From Cyclobacterium salsum (lineage in GTDB: Bacteria; Bacteroidota; Bacteroidia; Cytophagales; Cyclobacteriaceae), in NCBI RefSeq assembly GCF_010119245.1, contig NZ_WNKG01000002.1, positions 558,001 to 622,000 on the forward strand: DNA of 64,000 nt, given 5' to 3'. Made by a program: the position numbers and the translations under genes. Below, in pieces: positions 1 through 9,837 of the stretch; within the stretch, counting starts at the first letter, position 1; each line of letters opens with the position of its first letter. Below the pieces are notes generated by a model. That model saw only the letters and a list, made by a program, of their open reading frames with translations. It had not been told where the DNA came from and did no database searches.

Positions 1-39
1 ACCGGTATTAATCAGTCCTTTAGAATAACAAAAGGTAAA

Positions 40-66
40 GCCCGGACGTTGTGTCCGGGCTTTTTT
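40..66 (+). terminator. Rho-independent terminator
   Basis: An 8-bp perfect GC-rich stem (GCCCGGAC/GTCCGGGC, loop GTTGT) is followed by TTTTTT. It reads as the terminator of a rightward gene that ends before the window. Confidence 0.8.
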
Positions 67-203
67 ATTGCGTTGGAATGCATTGAATACCCCGATCTGA
101 AAGATCCAAAAGGTTAAAATTTTTGTTAAGTGAGCGCATATAGGCAGGTAAAGACTTGGTGCGAAAGCTTGTAACGATTAATTTTAGAGTATAATCCAAT
201 TTG

Positions 204-602
204 ATGAAGACACTTTCTTTTGTATTTATACGGTTAGGTATTGGAATTAGCATGTTTGGTCATGGCCTGGTAAGGATTCCCAAACTCAACGAATTTAGTA
301 GCGGGATGGTAAGCCGTTTTAGCGAATCTTTCTTACCCGGCCAAGTGGTACTACCATTTAGTCTGATTTTACCGTTTCTGGAGTTGTTAATAGGACTCTT
401 GCTAATCCTTGGGTGGAAAACCCGACTTACGGGAATTTCCGGAGCCATTTTGATGCTCTTCCTGATGTTCGGAACTTCCATGATAGAAAACTGGGGGGCG
501 CTGCCCTCGCAGATGATTCATTTATTATTTTTCGTTTTGGTATACGAGTTTCATCAGGTAAATACGTTGGCTCTAGACCGAATTAATGCTCCATCTAATT
601 AA
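204..602 (+). CDS. DoxX family inner-membrane protein
   Basis: A 132-residue protein with about four hydrophobic membrane segments (roughly residues 3-20, 45-70, 75-95 and 100-118) and the glycine-rich first helix with FGHGLVR typical of the DoxX/DoxD family of small quinone-linked or stress-associated membrane proteins. The substrate is unknown. A TTG lies one codon upstream, but the ATG at 204 is the better start. The stop at 602 directly abuts the ATG of the Crp/Fnr-like gene at 603, so the two are surely co-transcribed. Family assignment is good; function is not. Confidence 0.75.
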   Translation: MKTLSFVFIRLGIGISMFGHGLVRIPKLNEFSSGMVSRFSESFLPGQVVLPFSLILPFLELLIGLLLILGWKTRLTGISGAILMLFLMFGTSMIENWGALPSQMIHLLFFVLVYEFHQVNTLALDRINAPSN

Positions 603-1268
603 ATGTATATGATCGAAAAAGAAGATCTTAAATCTCATTTACCTTTTATCACCGATTCCAGACTGAGAGATGCCCTGGTGAAAGAGGGTAGGCTCATGGA
701 AATTGAAAAGGGGAAGGCCATTATGGAACCGGGTCAGTTCATAAAGATGGTGCCCATCATTTTAGAGGGTAGCATCAAGGTCTTACGAATGGACGAGGAA
801 GGTAGGGAGTTATTTTTATATTACCTGGAACCGGGGCAGACCTGCGCCCTTTCCCTAACCTGTTGCTCTGCTTCCAAACCCAGCGAGATAAAGGCCGTTG
901 CCGAAGAGCGTTCGGTTATATTGGCCATACCTGTTCAGGTACACGAGCAATGGTCCGATGAATTTAAACAATGGAAGGACTATGTGTCCAGTACCTACCA
1001 ATTCCGGTTTCAGGAAATGCTGGAGACACTGGATGCGGTAGCCTTTAAGCGCATGGATGAGCGACTGATGCGCTACATTGTAACCAAAATGAAACAGGCC
1101 AAAGCCAACGAACTGCACACCACTCATCAGGAAATTGCCTCCGAATTGGGAACATCGCGTGAAGTAATTTCCCGCTTGCTAAAGCAGTTGGAAAAGAAGA
1201 AGTGGATAGAACTGGGTAGGAATGTGATTTATATCAGAGATGATTTTGAAGAGTTGATTAGCAAATAA
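603..1268 (+). CDS. Crp/Fnr family transcriptional regulator
   Basis: 221 residues: an N-terminal cyclic-nucleotide-binding-like beta barrel (about 15-125), a dimerisation helix, and a C-terminal Crp-type winged helix (about 150-215) with a recognition helix around GTSREVISRLLKQLEKKKWI. A cysteine cluster, TCALSLTCC, sits in the barrel. This is common in Bacteroidota members of the family but is not the four-cysteine arrangement of classical Fe-S FNR, so the signal cannot be read from sequence. The start at 603 immediately follows the DoxX stop; an in-frame ATG at 609 is possible. It may control its own DoxX partner and other stress genes; an FNR-like palindrome occurs at 15758-15771 in this window. 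Confidence 0.9.
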   Translation: MYMIEKEDLKSHLPFITDSRLRDALVKEGRLMEIEKGKAIMEPGQFIKMVPIILEGSIKVLRMDEEGRELFLYYLEPGQTCALSLTCCSASKPSEIKAVAEERSVILAIPVQVHEQWSDEFKQWKDYVSSTYQFRFQEMLETLDAVAFKRMDERLMRYIVTKMKQAKANELHTTHQEIASELGTSREVISRLLKQLEKKKWIELGRNVIYIRDDFEELISK

Positions 1269-1385
1269 AATCCCTCTAAACCAGCGCATTGATGGCAACC
1301 TCTATATCTGCTAAACAGAGCTACCGGGTGGTTCACTGGCAGGCATTTTTCTGCTACCAATAGGTTTTCACGACATGAATAGGTA

Positions 1386-4300
1386 ATGAATAAGTGGTTC
1401 CTTTTTCTGAGTACTTGCTTTGGGTTTTTGTGGCTACCTATACTCAACGCGCAGGACACGAATTCCCTTAAGTTCAAAAAACTGGAAATGGATAAAAACC
1501 TTTCCAGTGGAAATGTGCAGGCCATTTTTCAGGATGAAGATGGCTACATGTGGTTGGGGACAAATAATGGACTGAATCGATATGACGGATTCAGGCTTAA
1601 GAATTTTTTTGCAGATCAGCGAGATTCCAGTACCATTAGCAGCAATTCGATATATAAGATTTTCCAAGGTCCCGAAGGAAATGTATGGTTTAAAGATTTC
1701 GATAAAATTGTTGATGTCTACCTGAAAGATAAAGGCATTTTTGAACGGGACATGGACGAGATTTCCAGGCAGTATAAGTTGCGGAGTTCCGACATCACAC
1801 GGGTTTTTGAAGATTCAGAAAAAAGATACTGGTTTTTACATCCCTACGAAGGTATTAGTCTATTAGGTAGCGGGCTACAAGAGACCCGGTATTTTTTCTC
1901 CAAAAATTCAGCGGAAGGTACCATCAGTAGTAACCTGGTGACAGATATACAGGAAGATCCCCATGGTGATTTTTGGCTGGTTCATGCCAATGGATGGATT
2001 GACATCGTTTCTGGAAAGACGTTAACGGTTATTAAGCGTATTCCATTATCGGATGCTAAGAAAGACCTACCCGAATGCTCCTATGAGATGGTTATAGACC
2101 ATGCTGGAGATGCCTGGGTCTTTTGTCCGGATTACGCATTCGGTGTGTTTTGGGTTTCGGGGAGTACCTACACGGTTCAATCTATTGATGATACCTCCGA
2201 GGAGATTCGACTAAATAATTCGCTGGTTAAATCAGTGCTGGAATATGCTCCCGGTCAAATTTGGGTAGCGACGGATCATGGAGGAATCAACATAATCGAT
2301 ACTCAAAAAGGAGAGGTACAGTACGTGCTTAACCAACCAGAAAATCCCCAGTCGCTGTCACATAATGCTGTTTATGACTTGTTTCTGGATACCGAAGGGA
2401 TTGTATGGGTTGGAACGTTTAAAAGAGGAATCGATCTGTATCATCCGAGATTGAACCGCTTTGGTCTGGTGAAAAGGGAAATAGAGGCGGAAAACCCCAT
2501 TCCAAGAAATGATGTGAATGCCATAGAAGAAGATTCTGAGGGCAATCTCATCGTTGGCTCAAATGGTGGCGGCTTGTGGCGTTATGATCCTAAATCGAAC
2601 GATTATTTGGATGGGGTCCAATGGGCAAACCGGGGAAGTAAATCACCCGGATCGGATGCAGTGATAGTAGACCTGCTAACAGACCAATCGGGCACCCTTT
2701 GGATTGGTACCTACCAACGTGGTCTTTACAAATACGATGGGAAAAAGTTTACACATTTTGAGGCGGAGCCGGGGAAATCAGGTGCCTTACAGGACAACAA
2801 TGTATGGAAAATATTTGAAGATAGTGCTGGAAGGTTGTGGGTAGGAACCCTGCGGGAAGGACTTTTCCTGATGGACAGGGAAAATGGCACCTTTACCCAA
2901 TACAGGGCGGAGGGGCAAGGTATCCCATTGAATAACCAATATATTACTGGAATTACCGAAGACAAGGAAGGAAATATATGGGTAGGAGGGGGGCGTGGTA
3001 TCGATGTCTTTCACCCCGAAAATGGCTATCAGCGGTATTTTTCAGGGGACGGAACAGACGGTTCCGGACTTAGTAATGCGAATGTTTCGGAAATGATCCG
3101 GGATTCATTCGGAAATATATGGGTAAGTACCGGAAAAGGCTTGTTTTATTACAATGAATCCACCGAATCATTTAAGGTTTTTGACCAATCCAGCGGTTTG
3201 AAAAATGATTTTCTGGTTAGCTTGGTGCCGGATCAGAATGGAGATTTGTGGCTAAGTTCCCAGAACGGACTGATTCACGCCGCTGTCAATCGTCACTCAC
3301 GGGAATTGTCTCTAGGATTTAGGTATTTTGCTACCGGAGATGGCTTACAGGGGGATTATTTTAATAAAAATGCTGCCTATTTGTCGGCAGAAGGCAGGGT
3401 GTATTTTGGAGGAGCGGATGGTATCAGCTACCTGGATCCGGAGACCTTTCCTTTCGTTGAGAAGGAATCTCAGGTGAAATTCACCGGTTTTCAGCTGTTT
3501 AACCAGCCGATTGGCATCAATGAGCCAATTAATGGAAGGATATTGCTTGAAAAGCCCCTGGATAAAACCCGATCCATACAATTGAAGCACCATGAGAATG
3601 TTTTTACCGTTTCCTTTTCGTCTCTGAATTACCTCAACCCTGAAAAAAGCAGCTTTCTTTATCGACTGGATGGATTTAGTAAGGATTGGGCGAGTAAGGA
3701 AGCCGGTCCTTTTGAAGTTACGTTTACTAATCTTGATCCGGGCACCTACACCTTGCAGGTTAGAGCTGCTTCGAGTGATGGGGTATGGGGGGATGAAGTG
3801 GCATCCCTTAGCATAGAAATATTAACTCCTTTCTGGTTAACGCCCCTGGCCTACGGGATGTACGGGCTGTCGTTTTTCCTGGCTTTCCTGTTTTTCTGGA
3901 AGTGGTTGGTGTCCCGGGAACGACAAAGGCTCCGGCGTGCGGAGGAAATCAAGGAAAATAAACGGCTAGCCGAATTGGATCAAATGAAGAACCGGTTTTT
4001 CACCAACATCAGTCATGAATTCCGGACACCCCTGACGCTTATACTGGCCCCCATAGAAAAATTACTTAAAGACAAAAAAGAATCGGCTCCAGAGGCTTTT
4101 CAACTCCAAACCATTCAAAAAAATGCTCAAAAGCTATTGCAGATGGTTAATCAGTTGCTAGAGGTACGTAAATTGGAAAATGACAGCCTGAAATTGGTAT
4201 TGACCCAAGGAGACATGGTGACATTCATGGAGGAGCAAGTCCGTTCTTTTCAAAGTCTGGCCATACAGAAGCATATCGGCCTGACCTTTAGCTCCAATGT

Positions 4301-5522
4301 CCGGAACATCCCCGCCTCCTTTGATACCGATATGATGGGTAAAATGATTACCAACCTGCTATCCAATGCCTTTAAGTTTACCCCAGCTAATGGGGAAATA
4401 AATGTTAGTCTGGACTTTCAACAACACAGCCTTGAAAAAGGCTTCCTTCAAATCAAGGTGAAAGATTCAGGAGTAGGAATAGGAAAAGAGCAATTAGATC
4501 GAATCTTTGAACGCTATGTTACCCTGGGTTCCCACGAAAACCAGGGTACAGGCATCGGGCTTGCTTTGGTCAGGGAGTATGCGAAAGTGCATGGCGGTAC
4601 TGCCCGTGTTTCCAGCCTTCCGGGTCAGGGGGCTACGTTTACCGTCTCTCTCCCCTTGGATTTGAGTGAAGGCTACCTGATTTGGGAAGAATTTTTCATG
4701 GATGCCGGAAAAGAAGAGTTGATCGCATCCGGTACCGGATCGGGAGTTCCCAGGGAGGAGCTTCCCACGATGTTGTTGGTGGAAGATAATCCGGACCTCA
4801 GGCAGTACCTGGTGGAAGTACTGAAGGATGCTTATTTTATTTATCAGGCCTCGAACGGAAAAGAAGCCCTTGAATTAGCTTTCCGGCACCTTCCGGACAT
4901 CATTCTTTCGGATGTGCTAATGCCGGAAATGGATGGGGTAGCTTTTTGCCGGGCGGTAAAGAATGATATTAAGACTTCGCATGTGCCGGTAGTCTTACTT
5001 ACCGCCAGGACGGCCGATGAGGATCGGTTGCTTGGATTGGATTCCGGTTGCAACCTTTATTTAAATAAACCTTTCAATCTGGAAATTTTACGTTCATCCC
5101 TGAGTAATCTGTTGAAGGAAAAAGAAAGGCTCCAGAGACGGTATCGAAAGTTGATAACCGTGGAAACGAGTGAAGCCGAATTGGAATCACTCGATGATAA
5201 ATTAATGCAAAAAGCCGTAGCTTTGGTGGAAAAGCAAATCGACAATCCTGATTTTTCCGTGGAAATTTTAAGTAAATCCATGGGAATGAGCAGGGTACAC
5301 TTGTACAAAAAAATAATCGCCCTTACCGGTCAAAGCCCGCTGGAATTTATCAGGACCATTCGCTTGCAGCGGGCAGCTCAATTACTGGGAATGAATCAGT
5401 ATACGGTAGCCGAGGTTGCATACAAAGTAGGATACAACAATGCCAAATATTTCTCCAAACATTTTAAAGCCAACTATGGAAAAATTCCATCCCAATACCA
5501 AAAAGAAATTGAGAATGATTAA
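1386..5522 (+). CDS. Hybrid two-component system sensor kinase/response regulator (HTCS) with AraC domain
   Basis: A 1378-residue one-protein signalling system of the kind used by Bacteroidota to sense glycan fragments. In order: a signal peptide (about 1-22); a long periplasmic sensor of repeated blades with WxGT/WVGT motifs (about 30-725); a Y_Y_Y domain (about 735-810); a membrane helix (about 818-838); a HisKA H-box with SHEFRTPL and predicted phospho-accepting His877; an HATPase_c domain with a GTGIGLALV G-box; a receiver domain with Asp1176 in SDVLMPEMDG; and a C-terminal AraC-type helix-turn-helix (about 1270-1378). Its last 8 bases overlap the start of the GH29 fucosidase gene, a strong sign that the fucosidase is its target or co-expressed partner. 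The ligand is unknown, but a fucose-containing oligosaccharide is a reasonable inference. Confidence 0.95.
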   Translation: MNKWFLFLSTCFGFLWLPILNAQDTNSLKFKKLEMDKNLSSGNVQAIFQDEDGYMWLGTNNGLNRYDGFRLKNFFADQRDSSTISSNSIYKIFQGPEGNVWFKDFDKIVDVYLKDKGIFERDMDEISRQYKLRSSDITRVFEDSEKRYWFLHPYEGISLLGSGLQETRYFFSKNSAEGTISSNLVTDIQEDPHGDFWLVHANGWIDIVSGKTLTVIKRIPLSDAKKDLPECSYEMVIDHAGDAWVFCPDYAFGVFWVSGSTYTVQSIDDTSEEIRLNNSLVKSVLEYAPGQIWVATDHGGINIIDTQKGEVQYVLNQPENPQSLSHNAVYDLFLDTEGIVWVGTFKRGIDLYHPRLNRFGLVKREIEAENPIPRNDVNAIEEDSEGNLIVGSNGGGLWRYDPKSNDYLDGVQWANRGSKSPGSDAVIVDLLTDQSGTLWIGTYQRGLYKYDGKKFTHFEAEPGKSGALQDNNVWKIFEDSAGRLWVGTLREGLFLMDRENGTFTQYRAEGQGIPLNNQYITGITEDKEGNIWVGGGRGIDVFHPENGYQRYFSGDGTDGSGLSNANVSEMIRDSFGNIWVSTGKGLFYYNESTESFKVFDQSSGLKNDFLVSLVPDQNGDLWLSSQNGLIHAAVNRHSRELSLGFRYFATGDGLQGDYFNKNAAYLSAEGRVYFGGADGISYLDPETFPFVEKESQVKFTGFQLFNQPIGINEPINGRILLEKPLDKTRSIQLKHHENVFTVSFSSLNYLNPEKSSFLYRLDGFSKDWASKEAGPFEVTFTNLDPGTYTLQVRAASSDGVWGDEVASLSIEILTPFWLTPLAYGMYGLSFFLAFLFFWKWLVSRERQRLRRAEEIKENKRLAELDQMKNRFFTNISHEFRTPLTLILAPIEKLLKDKKESAPEAFQLQTIQKNAQKLLQMVNQLLEVRKLENDSLKLVLTQGDMVTFMEEQVRSFQSLAIQKHIGLTFSSNVRNIPASFDTDMMGKMITNLLSNAFKFTPANGEINVSLDFQQHSLEKGFLQIKVKDSGVGIGKEQLDRIFERYVTLGSHENQGTGIGLALVREYAKVHGGTARVSSLPGQGATFTVSLPLDLSEGYLIWEEFFMDAGKEELIASGTGSGVPREELPTMLLVEDNPDLRQYLVEVLKDAYFIYQASNGKEALELAFRHLPDIILSDVLMPEMDGVAFCRAVKNDIKTSHVPVVLLTARTADEDRLLGLDSGCNLYLNKPFNLEILRSSLSNLLKEKERLQRRYRKLITVETSEAELESLDDKLMQKAVALVEKQIDNPDFSVEILSKSMGMSRVHLYKKIIALTGQSPLEFIRTIRLQRAAQLLGMNQYTVAEVAYKVGYNNAKYFSKHFKANYGKIPSQYQKEIEND

Positions 5523-7587
5523 TCGTAACTTGCTGATAGTCCTGTTTTGTTTTATAGCTGCCTGTTCTGCTCCGAAAGCCGATTCTCCCGAACCCGTCTT
5601 GCCGGTGCCTCACGAGCGGCAACTTGTTTGGCAGGACATGGAATTCTATGCCTTTGCCCATTTTAATATGAACACCTTTACCAATATGGAATGGGGCCTG
5701 GGAGATGAAGATCCTGCCTTGTTTAACCCCACTGAATTCGACCCGGCGCAATGGGCCAGGATCTGTAAAGCTGCCGGAATGAAAGGGATCATTCTTACCG
5801 CCAAACACCACGATGGATTTTGCCTCTGGCCCACAGCTACTACTGATCATTCGGTTAAAAATGCTGCCTGGAAAGAGGGTAAGGGGGATATCATTCGGGA
5901 GGTGTCGGATGCTTTCCGTGCGGAAGGACTTAAATTTGGGGTTTACCTATCTCCCTGGGACAGAAATCATCCGGATTATGGTAAACCGGAATACATAGCG
6001 GTCTTTCGGGAACAACTTCGGGAATTATTGACCAATTACGGGGATATCTTTGAAGTGTGGTTTGACGGGGCTAATGGAGGCACCGGTTATTACGGAGGTG
6101 CCAACGAAGAAAGGCGAGTGGATAAGCGAAACTATTACGATTGGAAAACTACCTACGAATTAATCCGTGAACTGCAGCCCAATGCCGTTATATTTGGAGA
6201 TGCAGGACCGGATGTACGGTGGGTAGGCAATGAGCACGGATATGCCTATGAAACCACCTGGTCAAACCTGATGCGGGACTCCATTTATGGAGGCATGCCT
6301 GAATATGCGGAAAAGTATTCCGCCGGTCAGGAAAATGGAACCCATTGGGTTCCGGCAGAGGCAGACGTTTCCATCCGGCCGGGTTGGTATTATCATCCCT
6401 ATGAAGATCACAAAGTAAAGTCCCTGCCTCAACTGTTGGATATCTATTACCGAAGTATAGGCAGAAACAGTTCCTTACTATTGAACTTTCCCATTGACAA
6501 GCGTGGTAAAATTCACGAGAATGACGAGGCCCAGCTTATGAAATTGGTTGATAAAATCCACGAGGATTTTTCTTCGCCCCTGCCTTTAGAGAACGCAAGG
6601 CTTTCGGCAAGCTCCACGCATGGTCAGGGGTTTGAAGTAGAAAATACAATTAGCGGGGATGATGACCTGTATTGGGCGGCTGAAGATGGAACAACCAATG
6701 CCACTATTCAAATTGAATTTGATGAACCAGTTCGGTTTAACCGATTTTTGGCTCAAGAAAATATAGCCCTGGGACAACGGATTAAGTCCTTTGACCTGGA
6801 AATAAAAACGACGAATGGGGGCTGGCAAAAGCTGTCCTCCGGAACGACGGTCGGTTATAAAAGGATACTTCGGTTGCCGGATACAGAAACCACAGCTGTT
6901 CGGTTGGTGATAACAGATGCGAAAGCCAGTCCTACCCTTCAGCACCTGGGTTTTTTCCTGGCACCGAAGGTGTTGCTTCCCCCCAGCATTACCAGAGAAA
7001 AATCCGGTTTGCTGAGGCTGAAAGCACCGGAGGAAGGCCTGGAACTGCTGTACACCCTGGACGGGACCGACCCGAAAGAGAATGGACAAGTATATACCGA
7101 TGCCTTCACCGTATTGCAGCCAACCGAAATCCAGGTACTTTCCAGGGATAAAGGTACGGGCGAGACGAGTGAAGTGGCTAAAAAGGAACTTCAAATAGCT
7201 CGAAAAAACTGGAAAGTATTGGGTGATGGGGAGAATACCGACCATTTAATTGATGAGAATCCGGAAACAAATTACTTTACAGAAACCAATGCGGTATCCA
7301 TAGATTTGGGGGAATCCTATTTACTTAAAGGATTTACCTATTACCCCATGCAAAACAGGTATTTATCTGGCTTGATCACCAATTATGCATTTTATGTTAG
7401 CAATAATGGGTCACAATGGAAGAAAGTCAGCGAGGGCGAATTCGGCAATATTGTAAACAGTCCCATCGAACAACGGGTAAATTTTGCCCCAGTAGAGGCC
7501 AGGTATATCCAGTTGAGGGCGCTGGATAAAATGGATGAAAATCCGGCAAGCTTTGCGGAGATTGGTGTCCTGGTTGATAACCAATAA
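5515..7587 (+). CDS. GH29 alpha-L-fucosidase lipoprotein
   Basis: 690 residues from the ATG at 5515, which sits inside the stop region of the upstream kinase gene and gives a clean lipoprotein signal ending in IAAC (Cys about 17). The in-frame codon at 5440 would bury that signal and is rejected. The GH29 catalytic barrel spans about 25-340, with HHDGF and EVWFDG; the Asp of WFDG (residue 184) is the expected nucleophile. Downstream are a discoidin-like beta-sandwich, a chitobiase/hexosaminidase C-terminal-like segment (LYTLDGTDPKENG) and a second F5/8-type C domain at the C terminus, which probably bind carbohydrate. It should release terminal alpha-L-fucose at the cell surface or in the periplasm. 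Exact linkage specificity cannot be told. Confidence 0.93.
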   Translation: MINRNLLIVLFCFIAACSAPKADSPEPVLPVPHERQLVWQDMEFYAFAHFNMNTFTNMEWGLGDEDPALFNPTEFDPAQWARICKAAGMKGIILTAKHHDGFCLWPTATTDHSVKNAAWKEGKGDIIREVSDAFRAEGLKFGVYLSPWDRNHPDYGKPEYIAVFREQLRELLTNYGDIFEVWFDGANGGTGYYGGANEERRVDKRNYYDWKTTYELIRELQPNAVIFGDAGPDVRWVGNEHGYAYETTWSNLMRDSIYGGMPEYAEKYSAGQENGTHWVPAEADVSIRPGWYYHPYEDHKVKSLPQLLDIYYRSIGRNSSLLLNFPIDKRGKIHENDEAQLMKLVDKIHEDFSSPLPLENARLSASSTHGQGFEVENTISGDDDLYWAAEDGTTNATIQIEFDEPVRFNRFLAQENIALGQRIKSFDLEIKTTNGGWQKLSSGTTVGYKRILRLPDTETTAVRLVITDAKASPTLQHLGFFLAPKVLLPPSITREKSGLLRLKAPEEGLELLYTLDGTDPKENGQVYTDAFTVLQPTEIQVLSRDKGTGETSEVAKKELQIARKNWKVLGDGENTDHLIDENPETNYFTETNAVSIDLGESYLLKGFTYYPMQNRYLSGLITNYAFYVSNNGSQWKKVSEGEFGNIVNSPIEQRVNFAPVEARYIQLRALDKMDENPASFAEIGVLVDNQ

Positions 7588-7711
7588 ATAAGCTGGTTTA
7601 AAGGCCGGTTATTGCTGTTTTATAATTTAAAACTTTAAGAGTTTGGAAGTTTGGTTTAGTTTTTGTGTTTTTTGAATAAATTGTTTTATTAATCAACCAA
7701 ACCAATAAACT

Positions 7712-7876
7712 ATGTTAACTTGGGTAATTGTATTTCTGGTAGTAGCCTTGATTGCTGCAATATTAGGTTTCTCCGGACTCGCTTCCGGACTCGCATCCAT
7801 CGCTAAAATTATTTTTTACATATTTGTAATTCTGTTGGTGATCAGTCTTATAGCAGGGGGATTAAACGGATTTTAA
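7712..7876 (+). CDS. DUF1328-type small membrane protein
   Basis: A 54-residue ORF beginning MLTWVIVFLVVALIAAILGF. It has two hydrophobic helices (about 3-20 and 31-49) around a short glycine/serine linker (SGLASGLASIAK), the pattern of the DUF1328/YtjA family of tiny inner-membrane proteins. Function in the family is unknown. The gene stands alone, 124 bp after the fucosidase, and is closed by a strong shared terminator at 7882-7918. Its short length makes it easy to miss, but the match to the family pattern is convincing. Confidence 0.8.
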   Translation: MLTWVIVFLVVALIAAILGFSGLASGLASIAKIIFYIFVILLVISLIAGGLNGF

Positions 7877-7881
7877 TGATA

Positions 7882-7918
7882 AAACGCGGCCAACCCTTAA
7901 TTACGATTGGCCGCGTTT
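7882..7918. terminator. Bidirectional terminator
   Basis: A perfect 12-bp inverted repeat (AAACGCGGCCAA/TTGGCCGCGTTT) lies between the convergent genes ending at 7876 (plus) and 7945 (minus). Confidence 0.85.
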
Positions 7919-7944
7919 CCTAATCCGGAAGGTAAACTTCTCTC

Positions 7945-8964
7945 TTAGTAAGTCACTATTTCTTCCTTGGCCGAAACATGAACTACTTCTTCCAAAAAAT
8001 CAATGGAAGCATCCAGTACTTCGTCCCAATGATCGGTTTTGATGCGAGAAGCAATCACATGATCGCCCGCATCGGGAAATGCCACTTTTCTTTTGAGCGA
8101 TTCCGGTGTATCGATTTGCGCGTACATGTCTAGCATGGCGGGCACCGATACCACTTTGTCCTGGATTTCCTCATTTTTGTAAAAATAGCCCATAAACAGC
8201 GGCTGCTCCACCTCTTTAAACGTTTCGGCATTCATCTCACTTTTTACCAGAATAGCCAGGCTGCTGTATGCATTGATATGCAGGCGATCGGACCAGTACT
8301 TTCCTTCTTCGGTTTCCCGGGGTACTTCCATAATACCATCTTCCGTCATGGTCAACTTCATCAATGTTTTCATCCAGGGTTGGAAAAGGGGATCCAACCG
8401 GTCACCATAAATGCCTATACAGGGAGAATATAAAAGAACCGCATGGATTTCCGGTCGTTCTTCAGCCAAAACCAATGACAAAGCCCCGCCCATAGAGGTG
8501 CCAATTACAATCACTTTCTCTCCTAATTGCTTGCTGATCATATAGGCCTCCCGGGCTCCCTGAACCAAATCGGGGGCATTGAGATATTCAAATGCATTCG
8601 GCCGGCTAATCCCATGCTCCGGAAGCCGGCTTAAATAGAGATTAGCACCAAAATGTTCGGCAATTTTGCGATGTACCGGATCACCTTCCATGTGGCTGGC
8701 ACCAAATCCATGCACGTACAAAATGCTATAGGGCGTTTTCGCTTTTCTAAGACTATCAGCCCAAATGATTTGTGCCCGATTGTGGGGTTTCAATCCGGCT
8801 ACCGTATCTTCTTTCTGCTGGATATAGGTTTCGAGGCTTGCCAAATCTGCCGGGACTTCCGGATAAGTACCACTGAGGTCCTGGATGCTTTCTTTGGGAC
8901 CCAACATGTATAGGAAAACCAGCAAAATGGCAGATCCCATCAGCCAGGGAATGATTCGTTTCAT
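7945..8964 (-). CDS. Alpha/beta hydrolase, membrane-anchored
   Basis: 339 residues from the ATG whose first base is 8964. An N-terminal hydrophobic anchor (about 2-22) is followed by an alpha/beta hydrolase fold: oxyanion-hole region YVHGFGAS, nucleophile elbow IGTSMGGA (Ser about 157) and late acidic/His residues in FPDAGDHVIAS. The motif order resembles monoacylglycerol lipases and carboxylesterases, but the substrate is not predictable. A start 24 bases further upstream is possible and would overlap proC. I prefer 8964 because it falls just after the proC stop (8969) and gives a neat signal anchor. It is the last gene of a probable operon starting with the creatininase-family gene. Confidence 0.8.
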   Translation of the reverse strand: MKRIIPWLMGSAILLVFLYMLGPKESIQDLSGTYPEVPADLASLETYIQQKEDTVAGLKPHNRAQIIWADSLRKAKTPYSILYVHGFGASHMEGDPVHRKIAEHFGANLYLSRLPEHGISRPNAFEYLNAPDLVQGAREAYMISKQLGEKVIVIGTSMGGALSLVLAEERPEIHAVLLYSPCIGIYGDRLDPLFQPWMKTLMKLTMTEDGIMEVPRETEEGKYWSDRLHINAYSSLAILVKSEMNAETFKEVEQPLFMGYFYKNEEIQDKVVSVPAMLDMYAQIDTPESLKRKVAFPDAGDHVIASRIKTDHWDEVLDASIDFLEEVVHVSAKEEIVTY

Positions 8965-8968
8965 CTGT

Positions 8969-9769
8969 TTATTTCTTAATGTCTTCATAAGAGGCGACTA
9001 CGCCCCTAACCATGGCAGAGCTAAACCCGTGGTGCTCCATTTCATTCAGCCCCTTGATCGTGCTACCCTTTGGAGTAGTCACCTTGTCAATGGCAGCTTC
9101 CGGATGAATTCCCTTTTGAATGATCAATTCCGCGGCCCCTTTTACCGTTTGATTTACGATTTTATTAGCCGTTTTGGCATCAAACCCGATCTGAATCCCT
9201 CCCTGGGTCATGGCCCGCATAAAGCGCAACACAAATGCCGTTCCACAGGCACCCAATACAGTGGCAGCCTCCATCAAATGTTCCTCTATGGTGATGGAGA
9301 TACCCACACTATTGAAAATGGATTTTACCATGTCCTCGGATTCGCTCGTAAAATCCTCCCCGCAAATGCAAGTGATGGATTCTTTAATATCGGCCGCGAT
9401 GTTTGGCATCACCCGGAACACGGTAGTACCGGGTTCTAATTCCTTTTTAATGGCAGCCAATGAGATTCCTGATGCTAACGAGGCAATCACCTGCTTTTCC
9501 TTAGACAGGAATGGCTGAATCTCCTGAAGGACAGGAACGATATTGTAGGGTTTAACCCCCAGAATGACAAAGTCGGCCTCCCGGACAGCTTCTTTGTTGT
9601 CTGCCAGTACGCGTACGCCCTGAGATTGCAGGTAAAAAAGGCTTTCCGGATGCCTTTTGGTAACGGTTAGGTTTTTACCATCGAAACCCTTACTTCCCAA
9701 TAATCCATTGACGATGGAAAGTCCCAGGTTTCCACAACCTATGATGGCGATTTTTTTGTTGGTTTCCAT
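8969..9769 (-). CDS. proC: Pyrroline-5-carboxylate reductase
   Basis: 266 residues, normal length. The N-terminal Rossmann motif IAIIGCGNLGLSIVNGLL binds NAD(P)H. The C-terminal dimerisation domain carries the P5CR signature VTTPKGSTIKGLNEME. The enzyme reduces 1-pyrroline-5-carboxylate to L-proline, the last step of proline synthesis, in the cytoplasm. It sits between a peptidase and a hydrolase gene with short spacers (4 and about 70 bp), consistent with one minus-strand transcript. No proA or proB is nearby. Confidence 0.93.
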   Translation of the reverse strand: METNKKIAIIGCGNLGLSIVNGLLGSKGFDGKNLTVTKRHPESLFYLQSQGVRVLADNKEAVREADFVILGVKPYNIVPVLQEIQPFLSKEKQVIASLASGISLAAIKKELEPGTTVFRVMPNIAADIKESITCICGEDFTSESEDMVKSIFNSVGISITIEEHLMEAATVLGACGTAFVLRFMRAMTQGGIQIGFDAKTANKIVNQTVKGAAELIIQKGIHPEAAIDKVTTPKGSTIKGLNEMEHHGFSSAMVRGVVASYEDIKK

Positions 9770-9837
9770 TGCTGGTTTTTTTTATAACGTGAGGGGGTAA
9801 AATTAATCAATTATTCACGGAAAGGTAATTTAATTAC

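Noticed and set aside
6586-7245. 219-codon frame on the minus strand inside the fucosidase gene
   Set aside because: Fully antisense to a well-supported GH29 gene, with no family resemblance; a codon-bias shadow.
8885-9439. 184-codon plus-strand frame opposite proC
   Set aside because: Antisense to proC, no recognisable domain.
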